Shown here piece after piece: positions 7,092 through 14,070 of a stretch of DNA of 19,831 nt. The DNA is from an uncultured Clostridia bacterium (lineage in GTDB: Bacteria > Bacillota > Clostridia > Oscillospirales > CAG-272). Below the pieces are notes generated by a model, which was not told the origin of the DNA, made no database searches, and worked only from the letters and a program-made list of their open reading frames with translations. A program made the translations under genes and the position numbers. Where the stretch lies: NCBI GenBank assembly GCA_945936265.1, contig CAMETB010000010.1, forward strand, positions 1-19,831, in the 5' to 3' direction. The number at the start of each line of letters is the position of its first letter. Position 1 is the stretch's first letter.

Positions 7092-7953
7092 CGGCAAGGG
7101 ATATGAAAACGCACTCGAAATAAAAAACCGCCTGAGCGGAGATTTTGCGTTTGACGACGTACTCGGAATACAGGATATGAAATTATATCTGAAAAATATT
7201 CCCGAAAATGAAGATGTTATACTCATGGGAGGAGACGGCAGCCTTAATCATTTCGCAAACGATGTCGGAGACGAGGAAATACCGAACAATATTTACTATT
7301 TCCCGACCGGAACCGGAAATGATTTTATGAAGGATGTTGAAAACTTTGCCAAGGACGGAATGATAAGAATAAACGAGTACATAAGAAATCTTCCGACGGT
7401 ATATGTAAACGGCATGGAGCGCAAGTTTATAAACGGTATCGGATACGGTATTGACGGATACTGCTGCGAGGTTGCCGACGAGATAAGAGAAAAGGGAAAA
7501 GGAGAAATAAATTACACCTCAATTGCCATAAAGGGTTTGCTTTTTCACTTCAAACCGACAAATGCAACCGTCACTGTTGACGGGGTGAAACATACATACA
7601 AAAAAGTATGGCTTGCACCAACAATGAACGGCAGATATTACGGCGGGGGGATGAATATTGCTCCCGCACAGGACAGACTCAATGAGGAGAAAGAAGTAAC
7701 CCTCGTTGTAATGTACGGTACCGGCAAACTTAAAACGCTCATGGTATTCCCGACCATCTTTAAAGGCGAGCATATAAAGCATACCGAGATGTTTGATATT
7801 TTAAGCGGAAAAGAAATAACAGTTGAATTTGACAAGCCGACGGCACTTCAGATAGACGGAGAGACTGTAAGAAATGTAACGTCTTACACAGTCCGTTCGT
7901 CCGTACTCTCACCGAAAGAAGACAAAGAAAAAGATGAAGGACTTAAGGTTTAA
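7057..7953 (+). CDS. Diacylglycerol kinase family lipid kinase
   Basis: 298-residue soluble or peripheral kinase of the DagK/YegS family, expected to phosphorylate diacylglycerol or a similar lipid to phosphatidate. The nucleotide-binding signature MGGDGSLNHF (57-66) and FPTGTGNDF (82-90) are clear, and NGRYYGGGMNIAP in the middle and LQIDGE near the C-terminus are typical of the two-lobed fold. The ATG at 7057 has AAGGAG 9 bases upstream, inside the preceding acyltransferase gene. It overlaps that gene by 35 bases and the next by 20. Placed between two PlsC-like enzymes, it likely feeds or drains the same phosphatidate pool. The lipid substrate is inferred from family and context only. Confidence 0.88.
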   Translation: MTHVLYNSASDNGKGYENALEIKNRLSGDFAFDDVLGIQDMKLYLKNIPENEDVILMGGDGSLNHFANDVGDEEIPNNIYYFPTGTGNDFMKDVENFAKDGMIRINEYIRNLPTVYVNGMERKFINGIGYGIDGYCCEVADEIREKGKGEINYTSIAIKGLLFHFKPTNATVTVDGVKHTYKKVWLAPTMNGRYYGGGMNIAPAQDRLNEEKEVTLVVMYGTGKLKTLMVFPTIFKGEHIKHTEMFDILSGKEITVEFDKPTALQIDGETVRNVTSYTVRSSVLSPKEDKEKDEGLKV

Positions 7954-8689
7954 GTTAACCGTTGCGTCGAGCCTTTACTATGTTCTGTACGCTATTCCGA
8001 AAGCAAATAAATACATAAAAGAAACCGATAAATACTCTGATGAGCAATGTTTTGATCTTGCAAAGGACATAATGAATTTTATACGTCGGCGCTCAAAAGC
8101 CGCAACAGACGTGTACGGGCTTGAAAATCTTCCCGCCGACGGCGGATATCTTATGTATTCGAATCATCAGGGCAGATACGATGCGCTGGGTATATTGCTC
8201 TCACAACCGGAACCGTGTACCGTTCTCTGGAGAAGCGACAGGGCAAAGCAATTGCTTGTCAAACAGGTAAGCAAACTTATAAGGGCAGAGACAATAGATC
8301 CCGATAAGTTGCTCGAAACAGCCAGAGTGATTCACGAAATAGAGCACAAGGTCGCAGCCGGCAAAAGATGTCTTATATTTCCGGAGGGATATTATTCAGA
8401 CAATAAAAATACTCTGCAGGAGTTCAAGCACGGTTGCTTTAAGTGCGCGCTCGGCTCGAAAGTACCGGTAATCCCCGTCGCAATTTACGATTCCTACAAG
8501 GCGATGAATACCAATAAATTAGGTAAAGTAACAACACAGGTTCATTATCTTAAACCGATATTCAGTAAAGAATACGAAGGGCTCACAACAACAGAACTTG
8601 CCGAACTTGTAAAATCGAGAATACAGGAAAAACTTGACGAGATAAAAAACGGTATTCTGCCCAAAGAAAAGAGTATGGTAATCAAATAA
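7934..8689 (+). CDS. Second PlsC-like lysophospholipid acyltransferase
   Basis: 251 residues. Motif I is SNHQGRYD (HX4D: H78, D83), and motif III is IFPEGYYSDN (148-157). Only a short N-terminal hydrophobic stretch (about 8-20) is seen, so this copy is probably peripheral, unlike the first acyltransferase. It overlaps the lipid kinase gene by 20 bases. The two acyltransferases differ clearly in sequence, for example NHRSNFD versus NHQGRYD, so they are not a recent duplication and may act on different acyl chains or acceptors. The gene ends at a terminator shared with the convergent glycosyltransferase gene. Confidence 0.86.
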   Translation: MKDLRFKLTVASSLYYVLYAIPKANKYIKETDKYSDEQCFDLAKDIMNFIRRRSKAATDVYGLENLPADGGYLMYSNHQGRYDALGILLSQPEPCTVLWRSDRAKQLLVKQVSKLIRAETIDPDKLLETARVIHEIEHKVAAGKRCLIFPEGYYSDNKNTLQEFKHGCFKCALGSKVPVIPVAIYDSYKAMNTNKLGKVTTQVHYLKPIFSKEYEGLTTTELAELVKSRIQEKLDEIKNGILPKEKSMVIK

Positions 8690-8715
8690 AAAAAGTCCCG
8701 AGAGGGACTTTTTTT
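8688..8715. terminator. Compact bidirectional terminator shared by convergent genes
   Basis: A7-GTCCC-GAGA-GGGAC-T7: a 5-bp GC stem with a GAGA tetraloop, extended by A-U pairs. It overlaps the stop codon region of both flanking genes (stops at 8687-8689 on plus and 8714-8716 on minus) and has a T-run in each direction. Confidence 0.9.
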
Positions 8716-9844
8716 ATCTGTGTATTCCGTTTACGGCGTCGGAGAACATTTCTTCCATCTTGTCGATGCATTTTTCTATACGGAAGCGCTCCGAGTACTC
8801 TATATAACGTTTTTTAAGTTCCAGTCTTATATCCGGGTGCTCAATCATAAAGTCTATTTTTGATGCAAGATCTCCCGGCTTGCCGTACTTATATGAATTG
8901 TTTTTGGTAAGAGCAAAAAATTTTGCCGCTGACATCGGGCTGTTTGCTATTATCGGAACAAGACCGCACGAAATTGCCTCAAGGCACGCAATTGATTCTA
9001 TCTCCGCGTACGAAGAGCAGACAAAAAGATCACAGGAATTTATAAGATTGCAGAGTTCTTCTTTCGGATGGAACGAAATAACGGGCGGATTTTTAAGTTT
9101 TTCCCCCATATTTTCAATTTTCTTTTTAAGAGGTCCGTCGCCTGCAATAAATAGTTGTATTTTGTCGGAATATTTTGATTTTGAAATTGCCTTTATAATA
9201 TCCGCCTGACTTTTTTCCTTGCATATCCTCGCTGTATTCAGTATAAGAAATTTGTCTTCAAATCCTTGTGGCTTCGGGACATCGCGGGGAACAAATACGG
9301 GATCTACGCCGTTTGAGATAACCCTGAAATCCGATACATATCCGTTTTCACGGAGTTTTTCGGCAATAAATTCGGTAGGACAGTGTATATACGGCGCATA
9401 TTTGTAAAAATGGCTGTAAAAGAATTTGTATATAGCTCGGTTGACGGCACGGTTCTTTTCAAGCCCGACATGGCAACTTAAATTTTCGGGTTGAGCGTGA
9501 AAAGCCGTTGTAAACGGCGTATTGGTTTCAAGACATATTTTAAGCGCGGCAGTACCGAGCGAAAATGGCAGGAGAATATGGACGACATCGCTGTCGCCTA
9601 TTACTTTTCTCAGAATTTCTTTGTCCGCCTTTGCAAGTTCAACGCCGTTTTCGGCAACATAATTATTGAAAATTTTGAAATCTATCGTGTCAACCGAGTA
9701 ATATCCATCTTCATTTATCTTACTCGGAGAAACGACTTTGACATCGTGCCCCCGCTTTTTGAGATTATTTATAAGTCGTGTTACTGTTATGGTTGTTCCG
9801 TTGTTCTCGCTGCCGAGAACGTCTGCGATTATGGAAATCTTCAT
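8714..9844 (-). CDS. GT4 glycosyltransferase, diacylglycerol-glycosyltransferase-like
   Basis: 376 residues, GT-B fold. The N-terminal acceptor domain begins MKISIIADVLGSENNGTTIT and contains VVHILLPFSLG and FTTAFHAQPE, which resemble diacylglycerol glucosyltransferases of the alMGS/MgdA group. The C-terminal donor domain has LNTARICKEK, IAGDGPLKK, and the EX7E motif EIESIACLE. The ATG at 9844 has AAGGAG 6 bases upstream. No membrane segment is seen, so peripheral membrane association is likely. Convergent with the PlsC-DagK-PlsC operon, it may consume the diacylglycerol those enzymes handle. Other GT4 roles, such as capsule or teichoic acid synthesis, cannot be excluded. Confidence 0.82.
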   Translation of the reverse strand: MKISIIADVLGSENNGTTITVTRLINNLKKRGHDVKVVSPSKINEDGYYSVDTIDFKIFNNYVAENGVELAKADKEILRKVIGDSDVVHILLPFSLGTAALKICLETNTPFTTAFHAQPENLSCHVGLEKNRAVNRAIYKFFYSHFYKYAPYIHCPTEFIAEKLRENGYVSDFRVISNGVDPVFVPRDVPKPQGFEDKFLILNTARICKEKSQADIIKAISKSKYSDKIQLFIAGDGPLKKKIENMGEKLKNPPVISFHPKEELCNLINSCDLFVCSSYAEIESIACLEAISCGLVPIIANSPMSAAKFFALTKNNSYKYGKPGDLASKIDFMIEHPDIRLELKKRYIEYSERFRIEKCIDKMEEMFSDAVNGIHR

Positions 9845-9877
9845 AATTGCTCCTTATTTGTTTGCGTTGTTTATCTT

Positions 9878-9906
9878 ATTTTACCACAAAAGATTGTAAA
9901 AATCAA
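9878..9906 (-). promoter_or_regulatory. Promoter of the GT4 gene
   Basis: On the minus strand TTGATT (plus-strand 9901-9906) is followed after 17 bases by an extended -10 box, TGG-TAAAAT (TAAAAT is plus-strand 9878-9883). The leader to the ATG is about 30 bases. Confidence 0.65.
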
Positions 9907-9932
9907 TCGTCATGTCAAAATACCTTAAAAAG

Positions 9933-10880
9933 TCAATTTACCACGTTTTTTTCGTTGCCGTCAAGAAATGCGCGGATGTTTGAAACAACAATATCAAAGC
10001 ATCTTTTCCTCGCTTCGAGCGCACCCCACGCCATATGCGGAGTAAGGCATACATTCTCCATACCGAGAATCTTTGAAAAAGGGTGACTTTTGTCAAACGG
10101 TTCAGATGAGTATACATCACAGCCGAGCCCTCCGATTTTACCCGAGAGCAGAGCAGATGCAGCGTCATTTTCGTTCCAGACGCCTCCCCTTGCCATGTTT
10201 ATTACTATTGCGCCCTTTTTCATAATGTCGAAAATATCTTTGTTTATAAGATTTTCAGTTTCACTTGTAAGAGGGCAGTGTGTTGATATAATATCGGACT
10301 CTTTTGCAAGAGTTTTTATATCAACGCACCGAACCACTGTGACCGGCGCGGTTTTCGTCGCTATTATATCGCAACCGAGCGCCAAAGCAACATTTGCAAC
10401 TACTTTTCCGATACTTCCGTATCCTATAATGCCCCATGTTTTGCCGTAAAACTCATGATAAATGGGGGTAAGGCGGTTTGCAATGCCGCTTTCCGAGTAC
10501 GATCCAGAGTGAACAAAATCGCGATATTCTCCAAGGTGCGTCATAAGATAGCACGCAATGGCAACGGTTATCTGCGCAACGCAGAAGGAGGAGTACGACG
10601 GGGTGTTTGCCACCTTTATACCTCTTTCGGCACAGTATTTTATGTCTACATTGTCGTATCCCGTTGCCGTTATACAAATAAGTTTAAGCTTTTCGGCAGA
10701 GCATAATACCTCCGAGTTCATTTTTACCTTGTTTACGATAACTATATCCGCGTTCTCTATTCGTTCCGCCACGTCACACGGAGCGGTTTTTTCGTATATT
10801 TTTACATCACCGAATGAATTAAGAGCTGAAAAATCAATGTCATCTCCGAGAGTGGATGCGTCAAGCATTACAATAAGCAT
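9933..10880 (-). CDS. D-isomer-specific 2-hydroxyacid dehydrogenase
   Basis: 315 residues, a usual length for the family, which interconverts 2-keto acids and D-2-hydroxy acids such as glycerate. GYGSIG (153-158) is the dinucleotide fold; the catalytic triad is R231 in ARGG, E260 in SSEPF and H282 in TPHMAWG. The usual Asp at the end of the second strand of the Rossmann fold is not seen (DIIATKTAP there), which suggests NADPH rather than NADH use. GAGG precedes the ATG at 10880. A near-consensus promoter lies upstream. The gene shares its strand with the downstream glycosyltransferase, but that gene has its own promoter. The substrate (hydroxypyruvate or glyoxylate, for example) is not determined. 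Confidence 0.88.
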   Translation of the reverse strand: MLIVMLDASTLGDDIDFSALNSFGDVKIYEKTAPCDVAERIENADIVIVNKVKMNSEVLCSAEKLKLICITATGYDNVDIKYCAERGIKVANTPSYSSFCVAQITVAIACYLMTHLGEYRDFVHSGSYSESGIANRLTPIYHEFYGKTWGIIGYGSIGKVVANVALALGCDIIATKTAPVTVVRCVDIKTLAKESDIISTHCPLTSETENLINKDIFDIMKKGAIVINMARGGVWNENDAASALLSGKIGGLGCDVYSSEPFDKSHPFSKILGMENVCLTPHMAWGALEARKRCFDIVVSNIRAFLDGNEKNVVN

Positions 10881-10911
10881 ATAAAAACCTCTTTCGTTTC
10901 TTCTTAACGGT

Positions 10912-10950
10912 ATTTTATCACATTATAATATTTTTGTCAAATGCGACAAA
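10912..10950 (-). promoter_or_regulatory. Promoter of the hydroxyacid dehydrogenase with overlapping inverted repeat
   Basis: On the minus strand TTGACA (plus-strand 10935-10940), 17 bases, TAAAAT (10912-10917) is near consensus. A 6-6-6 inverted repeat TTTGTC/GACAAA (10933-10950) covers the -35 box, in the position expected for a repressor site. Confidence 0.75.
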
Positions 10951-10958
10951 TTACGCTA

Positions 10959-10987
10959 TTGCAAAAGAAATAAAAGTGTGTTATACT
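10959..10987 (+). promoter_or_regulatory. Promoter of smpB
   Basis: TTGCAA (10959-10964), 17 bases, TATACT (10982-10987). It is divergent from the dehydrogenase promoter, with the two -35 boxes about 18 bases apart. Confidence 0.8.
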
Positions 10988-11025
10988 TGTATAGCCGAGA
11001 AAAAAGTGCAAAGGAGGGGAAAGCC

Positions 11026-11496
11026 ATGGCTGAAAAAAGCATAAAGACGATAGCGCAGAACAGAAAAGCGTATCACGATTATTTTGTCGTCGAAAAATAC
11101 GAGGCGGGTATCGCTCTCTTCGGTACGGAAGTAAAATCATTACGGCTCGGTCAGGTAAACTTAAAAGACTCCTTTTGCAGAATTTATAACGGCGAACTCT
11201 ATGCTCTCGGCGTTCATATAAGCCCCTATGAAAAGGGCAATATATACAACAAAGACGCATTGCGTGAAAAGAAACTTCTTATGCATAAAAGGGAGATACT
11301 CAAACTGTCAATGCAAATGAACCGCGACGGTTACTCGCTCATTCCTTTGTCTCTTTATTTTTCAGGCCCGCACGTCAAGGTCGAACTCGGAGTCTGTAAG
11401 GGTAAAAAACTTTACGATAAGCGTGAGAGCGACGCAAAGCGCACGGCGCAGAGAACTATTGAGAGGGTATCAAAGGGAGGATCGGACGATGAATGA
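11026..11496 (+). CDS. smpB: SsrA-binding protein SmpB
   Basis: 156-residue protein that binds tmRNA and carries it into the A site of stalled ribosomes. Family marks are IAQNRKAYHDYF, EAGIALFGTEVKSLRLGQ, the segment containing KDSFCRI, and the basic C-terminal tail KRESDAKRTAQR that mimics the anticodon arm. The frame is open upstream, but AAGGAGGGG (11011-11019) lies 6 bases before the ATG at 11026, which gives the normal family N-terminus. It has its own sigma-A promoter. Its last 8 bases overlap the start of the acyltransferase gene, and its RNA partner ssrA lies 0.9 kb downstream on the same strand. Confidence 0.97.
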   Translation: MAEKSIKTIAQNRKAYHDYFVVEKYEAGIALFGTEVKSLRLGQVNLKDSFCRIYNGELYALGVHISPYEKGNIYNKDALREKKLLMHKREILKLSMQMNRDGYSLIPLSLYFSGPHVKVELGVCKGKKLYDKRESDAKRTAQRTIERVSKGGSDDE

Positions 11497-12379
11497 TATG
11501 AAAGAGTATCTTAACGACTTTTTTGTGCGTTTTGATTATCCGCAAGACGCCTCGTGCGAACTTATGTCGGCATATGCCGACATTTCGGAAAAATGTCCCG
11601 CACTTCTTGACGAAATTCTTAAAATATACGAGGGTGACTGTAACTGCGACTACGGCAAGATATTAAAAATTGCCGAGGAAATATCGGAGATTACGGGCGT
11701 CCACGAGTACACCGTAAAACTTCTTGTTTTCATCTGCCTTTCAAAGAGATTGAAGGTGCTTTACATCGAGAGGGGCATTTCCGAGGCGATATGGTATGAC
11801 ACTGTGTGCGATCTCAAATATAAACTTTATGAATGCAGGGACGTTTACGGTATAAACGGCACTTTTGTCGCCGGCTGGTTCGGGGGATTTTTCAGTTTAA
11901 ATCGTTTCGCTCTCGGAAGGTTTCAGTTTGAAATCGGAAAATTCGAACATAATTATAAGAAGGACGGCAAGGAACTTTTTCCGGACTCGGACGTCGTGTA
12001 CGTCCATATCCCGAGAACCAAGGTAAGACTTGAAAAGGATATCTGCGATAAATCTTATAAAATGGCAGAGGAGTTTTTCGCCTCGCACTTTGTGGCCACT
12101 CCACTTGCATTTGCTTGCCATTCGTGGCTCCTTTATCCCGAGAACGAAAATCTATTTCCGAAAGGCTCCAATTTGCTTCGTTTTATGCAAGAATACGATA
12201 TAATAGAATCGGGAGATTACGGAGATGATAACCCGGATATCTGGCGTCTTTTCGATATGAACTACAACGGAGATCCGGATTCTTTGCCCGAGGATTCCTC
12301 CTTGCGCAGAGCATATAAAAATCACTTGAAAAACGGCGGGAAAACAGGCTGGGGATTCGGGGCTTTCTTCCCCCGATAA
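11489..12379 (+). CDS. GNAT-like acyltransferase domain protein (NAT_N/GNAT_C type)
   Basis: 296 residues. I recognise it with moderate confidence as the two-domain acyltransferase family of Firmicutes in which a helical N-terminal domain is followed by a GNAT-like C-terminal domain; the segments ALGRFQFEIG, VYVHIPR and FACHSWLLYPE are typical. The donor and acceptor are unknown. The start at 11489 has GGGAGG (11475-11480) 8 bases upstream and overlaps smpB by 8 bases; the longer frame from 11423 has no comparable site. No membrane segment or signal peptide is seen. It is translated from the smpB transcript, and its end is 30 bases from tmRNA, so it sits inside the ribosome-rescue gene pair. 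Confidence 0.7.
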   Translation: MNDMKEYLNDFFVRFDYPQDASCELMSAYADISEKCPALLDEILKIYEGDCNCDYGKILKIAEEISEITGVHEYTVKLLVFICLSKRLKVLYIERGISEAIWYDTVCDLKYKLYECRDVYGINGTFVAGWFGGFFSLNRFALGRFQFEIGKFEHNYKKDGKELFPDSDVVYVHIPRTKVRLEKDICDKSYKMAEEFFASHFVATPLAFACHSWLLYPENENLFPKGSNLLRFMQEYDIIESGDYGDDNPDIWRLFDMNYNGDPDSLPEDSSLRRAYKNHLKNGGKTGWGFGAFFPR

Positions 12380-12409
12380 CCCCTTTTCCTCTGTGAAAAT
12401 ACTTCATAT

Positions 12410-12799
12410 GGGCTCGTAATGGTTTCGACGGGGATTTTGAGGTATGATAAGCGTGGCGGGCTGACTGACCCGTATAACGGTCAAATTAAAAATTAAACGA
12501 CAACAGAAAAGTTGCAATGGCTGCCTGAACGTTTCTCCTTCGGGAGAGATGTTTGGCGGTGCCGTGGCTTTTAAGCCACCCGTTCCCTGCGGATAACTGC
12601 GACCGCAGAGCGAGCGTCAATGAGCAGTGAACCTGAACCGAGAGCCGCGCCCGTATCGGTCAGGCATAAGAGCGCTACGGTCTTTTGTGAGTCTGTCAAT
12701 CGACGCATAAAAGAGGGAAGACACAAAGATTGACTGTCCACGAAGAAAGTCATATCAACGAATTTTCGGACAGGGGTTCGACTCCCCTCGAGTCCACCA
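12410..12799 (+). ncRNA. ssrA: Transfer-messenger RNA (tmRNA)
   Basis: 390-base one-piece tmRNA that rescues stalled ribosomes and tags the unfinished protein. The 5' end GGGCTCG pairs with CGAGTCC near the 3' end, and ACCA is encoded at 12796-12799. The 5' block GTAATGGTTTCGACGGGGAT is the family signature, and the T arm AGGGG-TTCGACT-CCCCT is canonical. The tag frame reads AAC GAC AAC AGA AAA GTT GCA ATG GCT GCC TGA (12496-12528), giving NDNRKVAMAA after the Ala carried by tmRNA. A preceding TTA (12493-12495) could be the resume codon instead. A weak -10-like AATACT (12398-12403) lies just upstream; otherwise transcription comes from the smpB promoter. Confidence 0.96.
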
Positions 12800-12803
12800 T
12801 CTT

Positions 12804-12826
12804 TGTTGTACGAAAAAGCTACAACA
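12804..12826 (+). other. Small hairpin after tmRNA
   Basis: TGTTGTA/TACAACA with a 9-base loop, between the tmRNA 3' end and the terminator. It could be part of the 3' trailer removed during processing. Confidence 0.4.
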
Positions 12827-12829
12827 GAC

Positions 12830-12866
12830 AAAAAGCACAAGATATTGCGTATCTTGTGCTTTTTTG
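12830..12866 (+). terminator. Terminator of ssrA
   Basis: AAAAAGCACAAGATA / TATCTTGTGCTTTTT is a perfect 15-bp stem with a 5-base loop that ends in a T-run. It is a clear rho-independent terminator. Confidence 0.92.
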
Positions 12867-13114
12867 TTACTATATCTTGTGTTTTTGTCATCGGGCAAAA
12901 TCTTTGAATTTAACAGCTGCATTTTGGCACTTTTTTCAAAAAACAGGTTTTGAACTTTCGTCATGTGTACAAAATCAGAAAAATATGCAACATTTTTCAA
13001 TATTCTTCGAGAAACTGTGTTGCTATATATTTGACAAGGCGAAAGTGATTTGCTTTCTTGTATGAGAATAACTTCTGTGATCAATATGAAATCCAAAACT
13101 GTTTGAATTCGATA

Positions 13115-13152
13115 AAATATTTAACTTTAACGAGTATATGCGTTAAATATTT
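13115..13152. repeat. Perfect 11-bp inverted repeat
   Basis: AAATATTTAAC (13115-13125) and GTTAAATATTT (13142-13152), separated by 16 bases. No gene start lies close on either side, so an operator role is not obvious; it may be a hairpin or the trace of a mobile element end. Confidence 0.6.
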
Positions 13153-13162
13153 CAGTATAGTT

Positions 13163-13188
13163 AAAGCACTCAGATGGGAGTACTTTTT
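13163..13188 (+). terminator. Terminator-like hairpin
   Basis: AAAGCACTC / GAGTACTTT with one mismatch and a 6-base loop, followed by T's. It could end a transcript from an unseen small RNA or read-through from ssrA. Confidence 0.4.
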
Positions 13189-13201
13189 ATGTAAAATGAA
13201 A

Positions 13202-13224
13202 GGGAAGGCAAGCTAAGCCTTCCC
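13202..13224 (-). terminator. Hairpin downstream of the anti-sigma gene
   Basis: GGGAAGGC / GCCTTCCC with a 7-base loop. On the minus strand it is followed by TTTCATTTTAC, a modest U-rich tail. It lies about 80 bases after the anti-sigma stop codon and is its best terminator candidate. Confidence 0.55.
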
Positions 13225-13305
13225 GATTTGCTTTATTGAATATTTAATGAAATTACTACATTTACATCTACATTATATTTCATACCAAGACAAGCACACG
13301 CCTCA

Positions 13306-14070
13306 TTACCGCAGTGAAAACATATGGGTACTTTTTGTGTACTCTATGGATGAGAATTTAAAGTTCTGTTGGCGTGCAAAATACATAGATTTCAGTCGAT
13401 TTTTTTTCATACTTCTGATGATTTTTTCAATCTCGTTTAATCCTATTTCTTCGGAACAGTCTATTTCAAATAAATAGTTATTATCGATCCATACTAAAGA
13501 ATATTGACCATTTTTCAATATATAGTAAATGCTTTTTTCATCTACTTGCAATTTTGAGTAATTTGCATCTTCATTGTCTATAAATTTATAACTTTTATTT
13601 AAAATATCTTGTGTAAGAATTATTCTGCCGTTTTCACTTTTCCATACAGTTACTATACGAATTTTAGATTGTGTATTAGTAAACTCAGAATATCCATCCG
13701 GTATATAGCTTGGGGAATAAAAATCTTCTATGTTCGCCGTTGCTGGTTCTTCTACACCCAAAAACAGATCAATGAAGCTTTCGTAGAAATTTACAAAAAA
13801 GTTAACAATGGGGGTCCTTATAGCGGATATAGACATCATCAGACAGAATGTAATTATGGCTGCAATAAATACAACGGCTATTCTTCTAGGTATGGTTTTG
13901 GTAGTTTGCCAAGCAAGAGATTTTCTCTTTTTGGCAAGCTTTTGAATATTTTTTTCAAATGATTCGGAGAAAACTATTTTTTCATCAGGTAATGCTTTAT
14001 ACGCTCTGACTTCTTCGCACCCTGCTATGAATAAAGCATTTTTTAGTATATCAATTTCTGTTTTAGTCAT
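13306..14070 (-). CDS. Membrane anti-sigma factor, DUF4367-like
   Basis: 254 residues. The cytoplasmic N-terminal part (1-62) would bind the sigma factor; one membrane segment lies at about 63-82; the outer domain starts after VEEPA and contains PSYIPDGY and GQYSLVWIDNNYLFEID, which fit the DUF4367 domain found on Clostridia anti-sigma factors. GGGAG lies 7 bases before the ATG at 14070. The start overlaps the end of the sigma-factor gene by 8 bases, the usual arrangement. A short extension follows the domain (after IIRSMKKN). Base composition is clearly more AT-rich than that of the genes at 5-12 kb. The protein appears intact although its sigma partner is truncated. Confidence 0.75.
   Translation of the reverse strand: MTKTEIDILKNALFIAGCEEVRAYKALPDEKIVFSESFEKNIQKLAKKRKSLAWQTTKTIPRRIAVVFIAAIITFCLMMSISAIRTPIVNFFVNFYESFIDLFLGVEEPATANIEDFYSPSYIPDGYSEFTNTQSKIRIVTVWKSENGRIILTQDILNKSYKFIDNEDANYSKLQVDEKSIYYILKNGQYSLVWIDNNYLFEIDCSEEIGLNEIEKIIRSMKKNRLKSMYFARQQNFKFSSIEYTKSTHMFSLR

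Larger units (their letters stand above)
12867..13305. other. Gene-free stretch with inverted repeats
   Basis: About 440 AT-rich bases without a convincing gene on either strand. It holds a perfect 11-bp inverted repeat (13115-13152), a terminator-like hairpin (13163-13188) and a GC-rich hairpin (13202-13224). Frames here lack ribosome sites and recognisable products. It separates ssrA from the convergent anti-sigma gene. Confidence 0.6.

Noticed and set aside
10978..11025. N-terminal extension of SmpB
   Set aside because: It overlaps the smpB -10 box and transcription start region; AAGGAGGGG points to the ATG at 11026.
11423..11488. Longer start for the GNAT-like protein
   Set aside because: It would overlap smpB by 74 bases without a ribosome site; GGGAGG is placed for the ATG at 11489.
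12571..12891. Minus-strand frame of 106 residues
   Set aside because: It lies antisense to tmRNA and its terminator; such frames are frequent false calls over tmRNA genes.
12730..13065. Plus-strand frame of 111 residues
   Set aside because: It starts inside tmRNA and runs through its terminator, with no ribosome site.
12780..13305. Integrated element at the tmRNA 3' end
   Set aside because: No integrase gene and no second copy of the tmRNA 3' end is present in the window.
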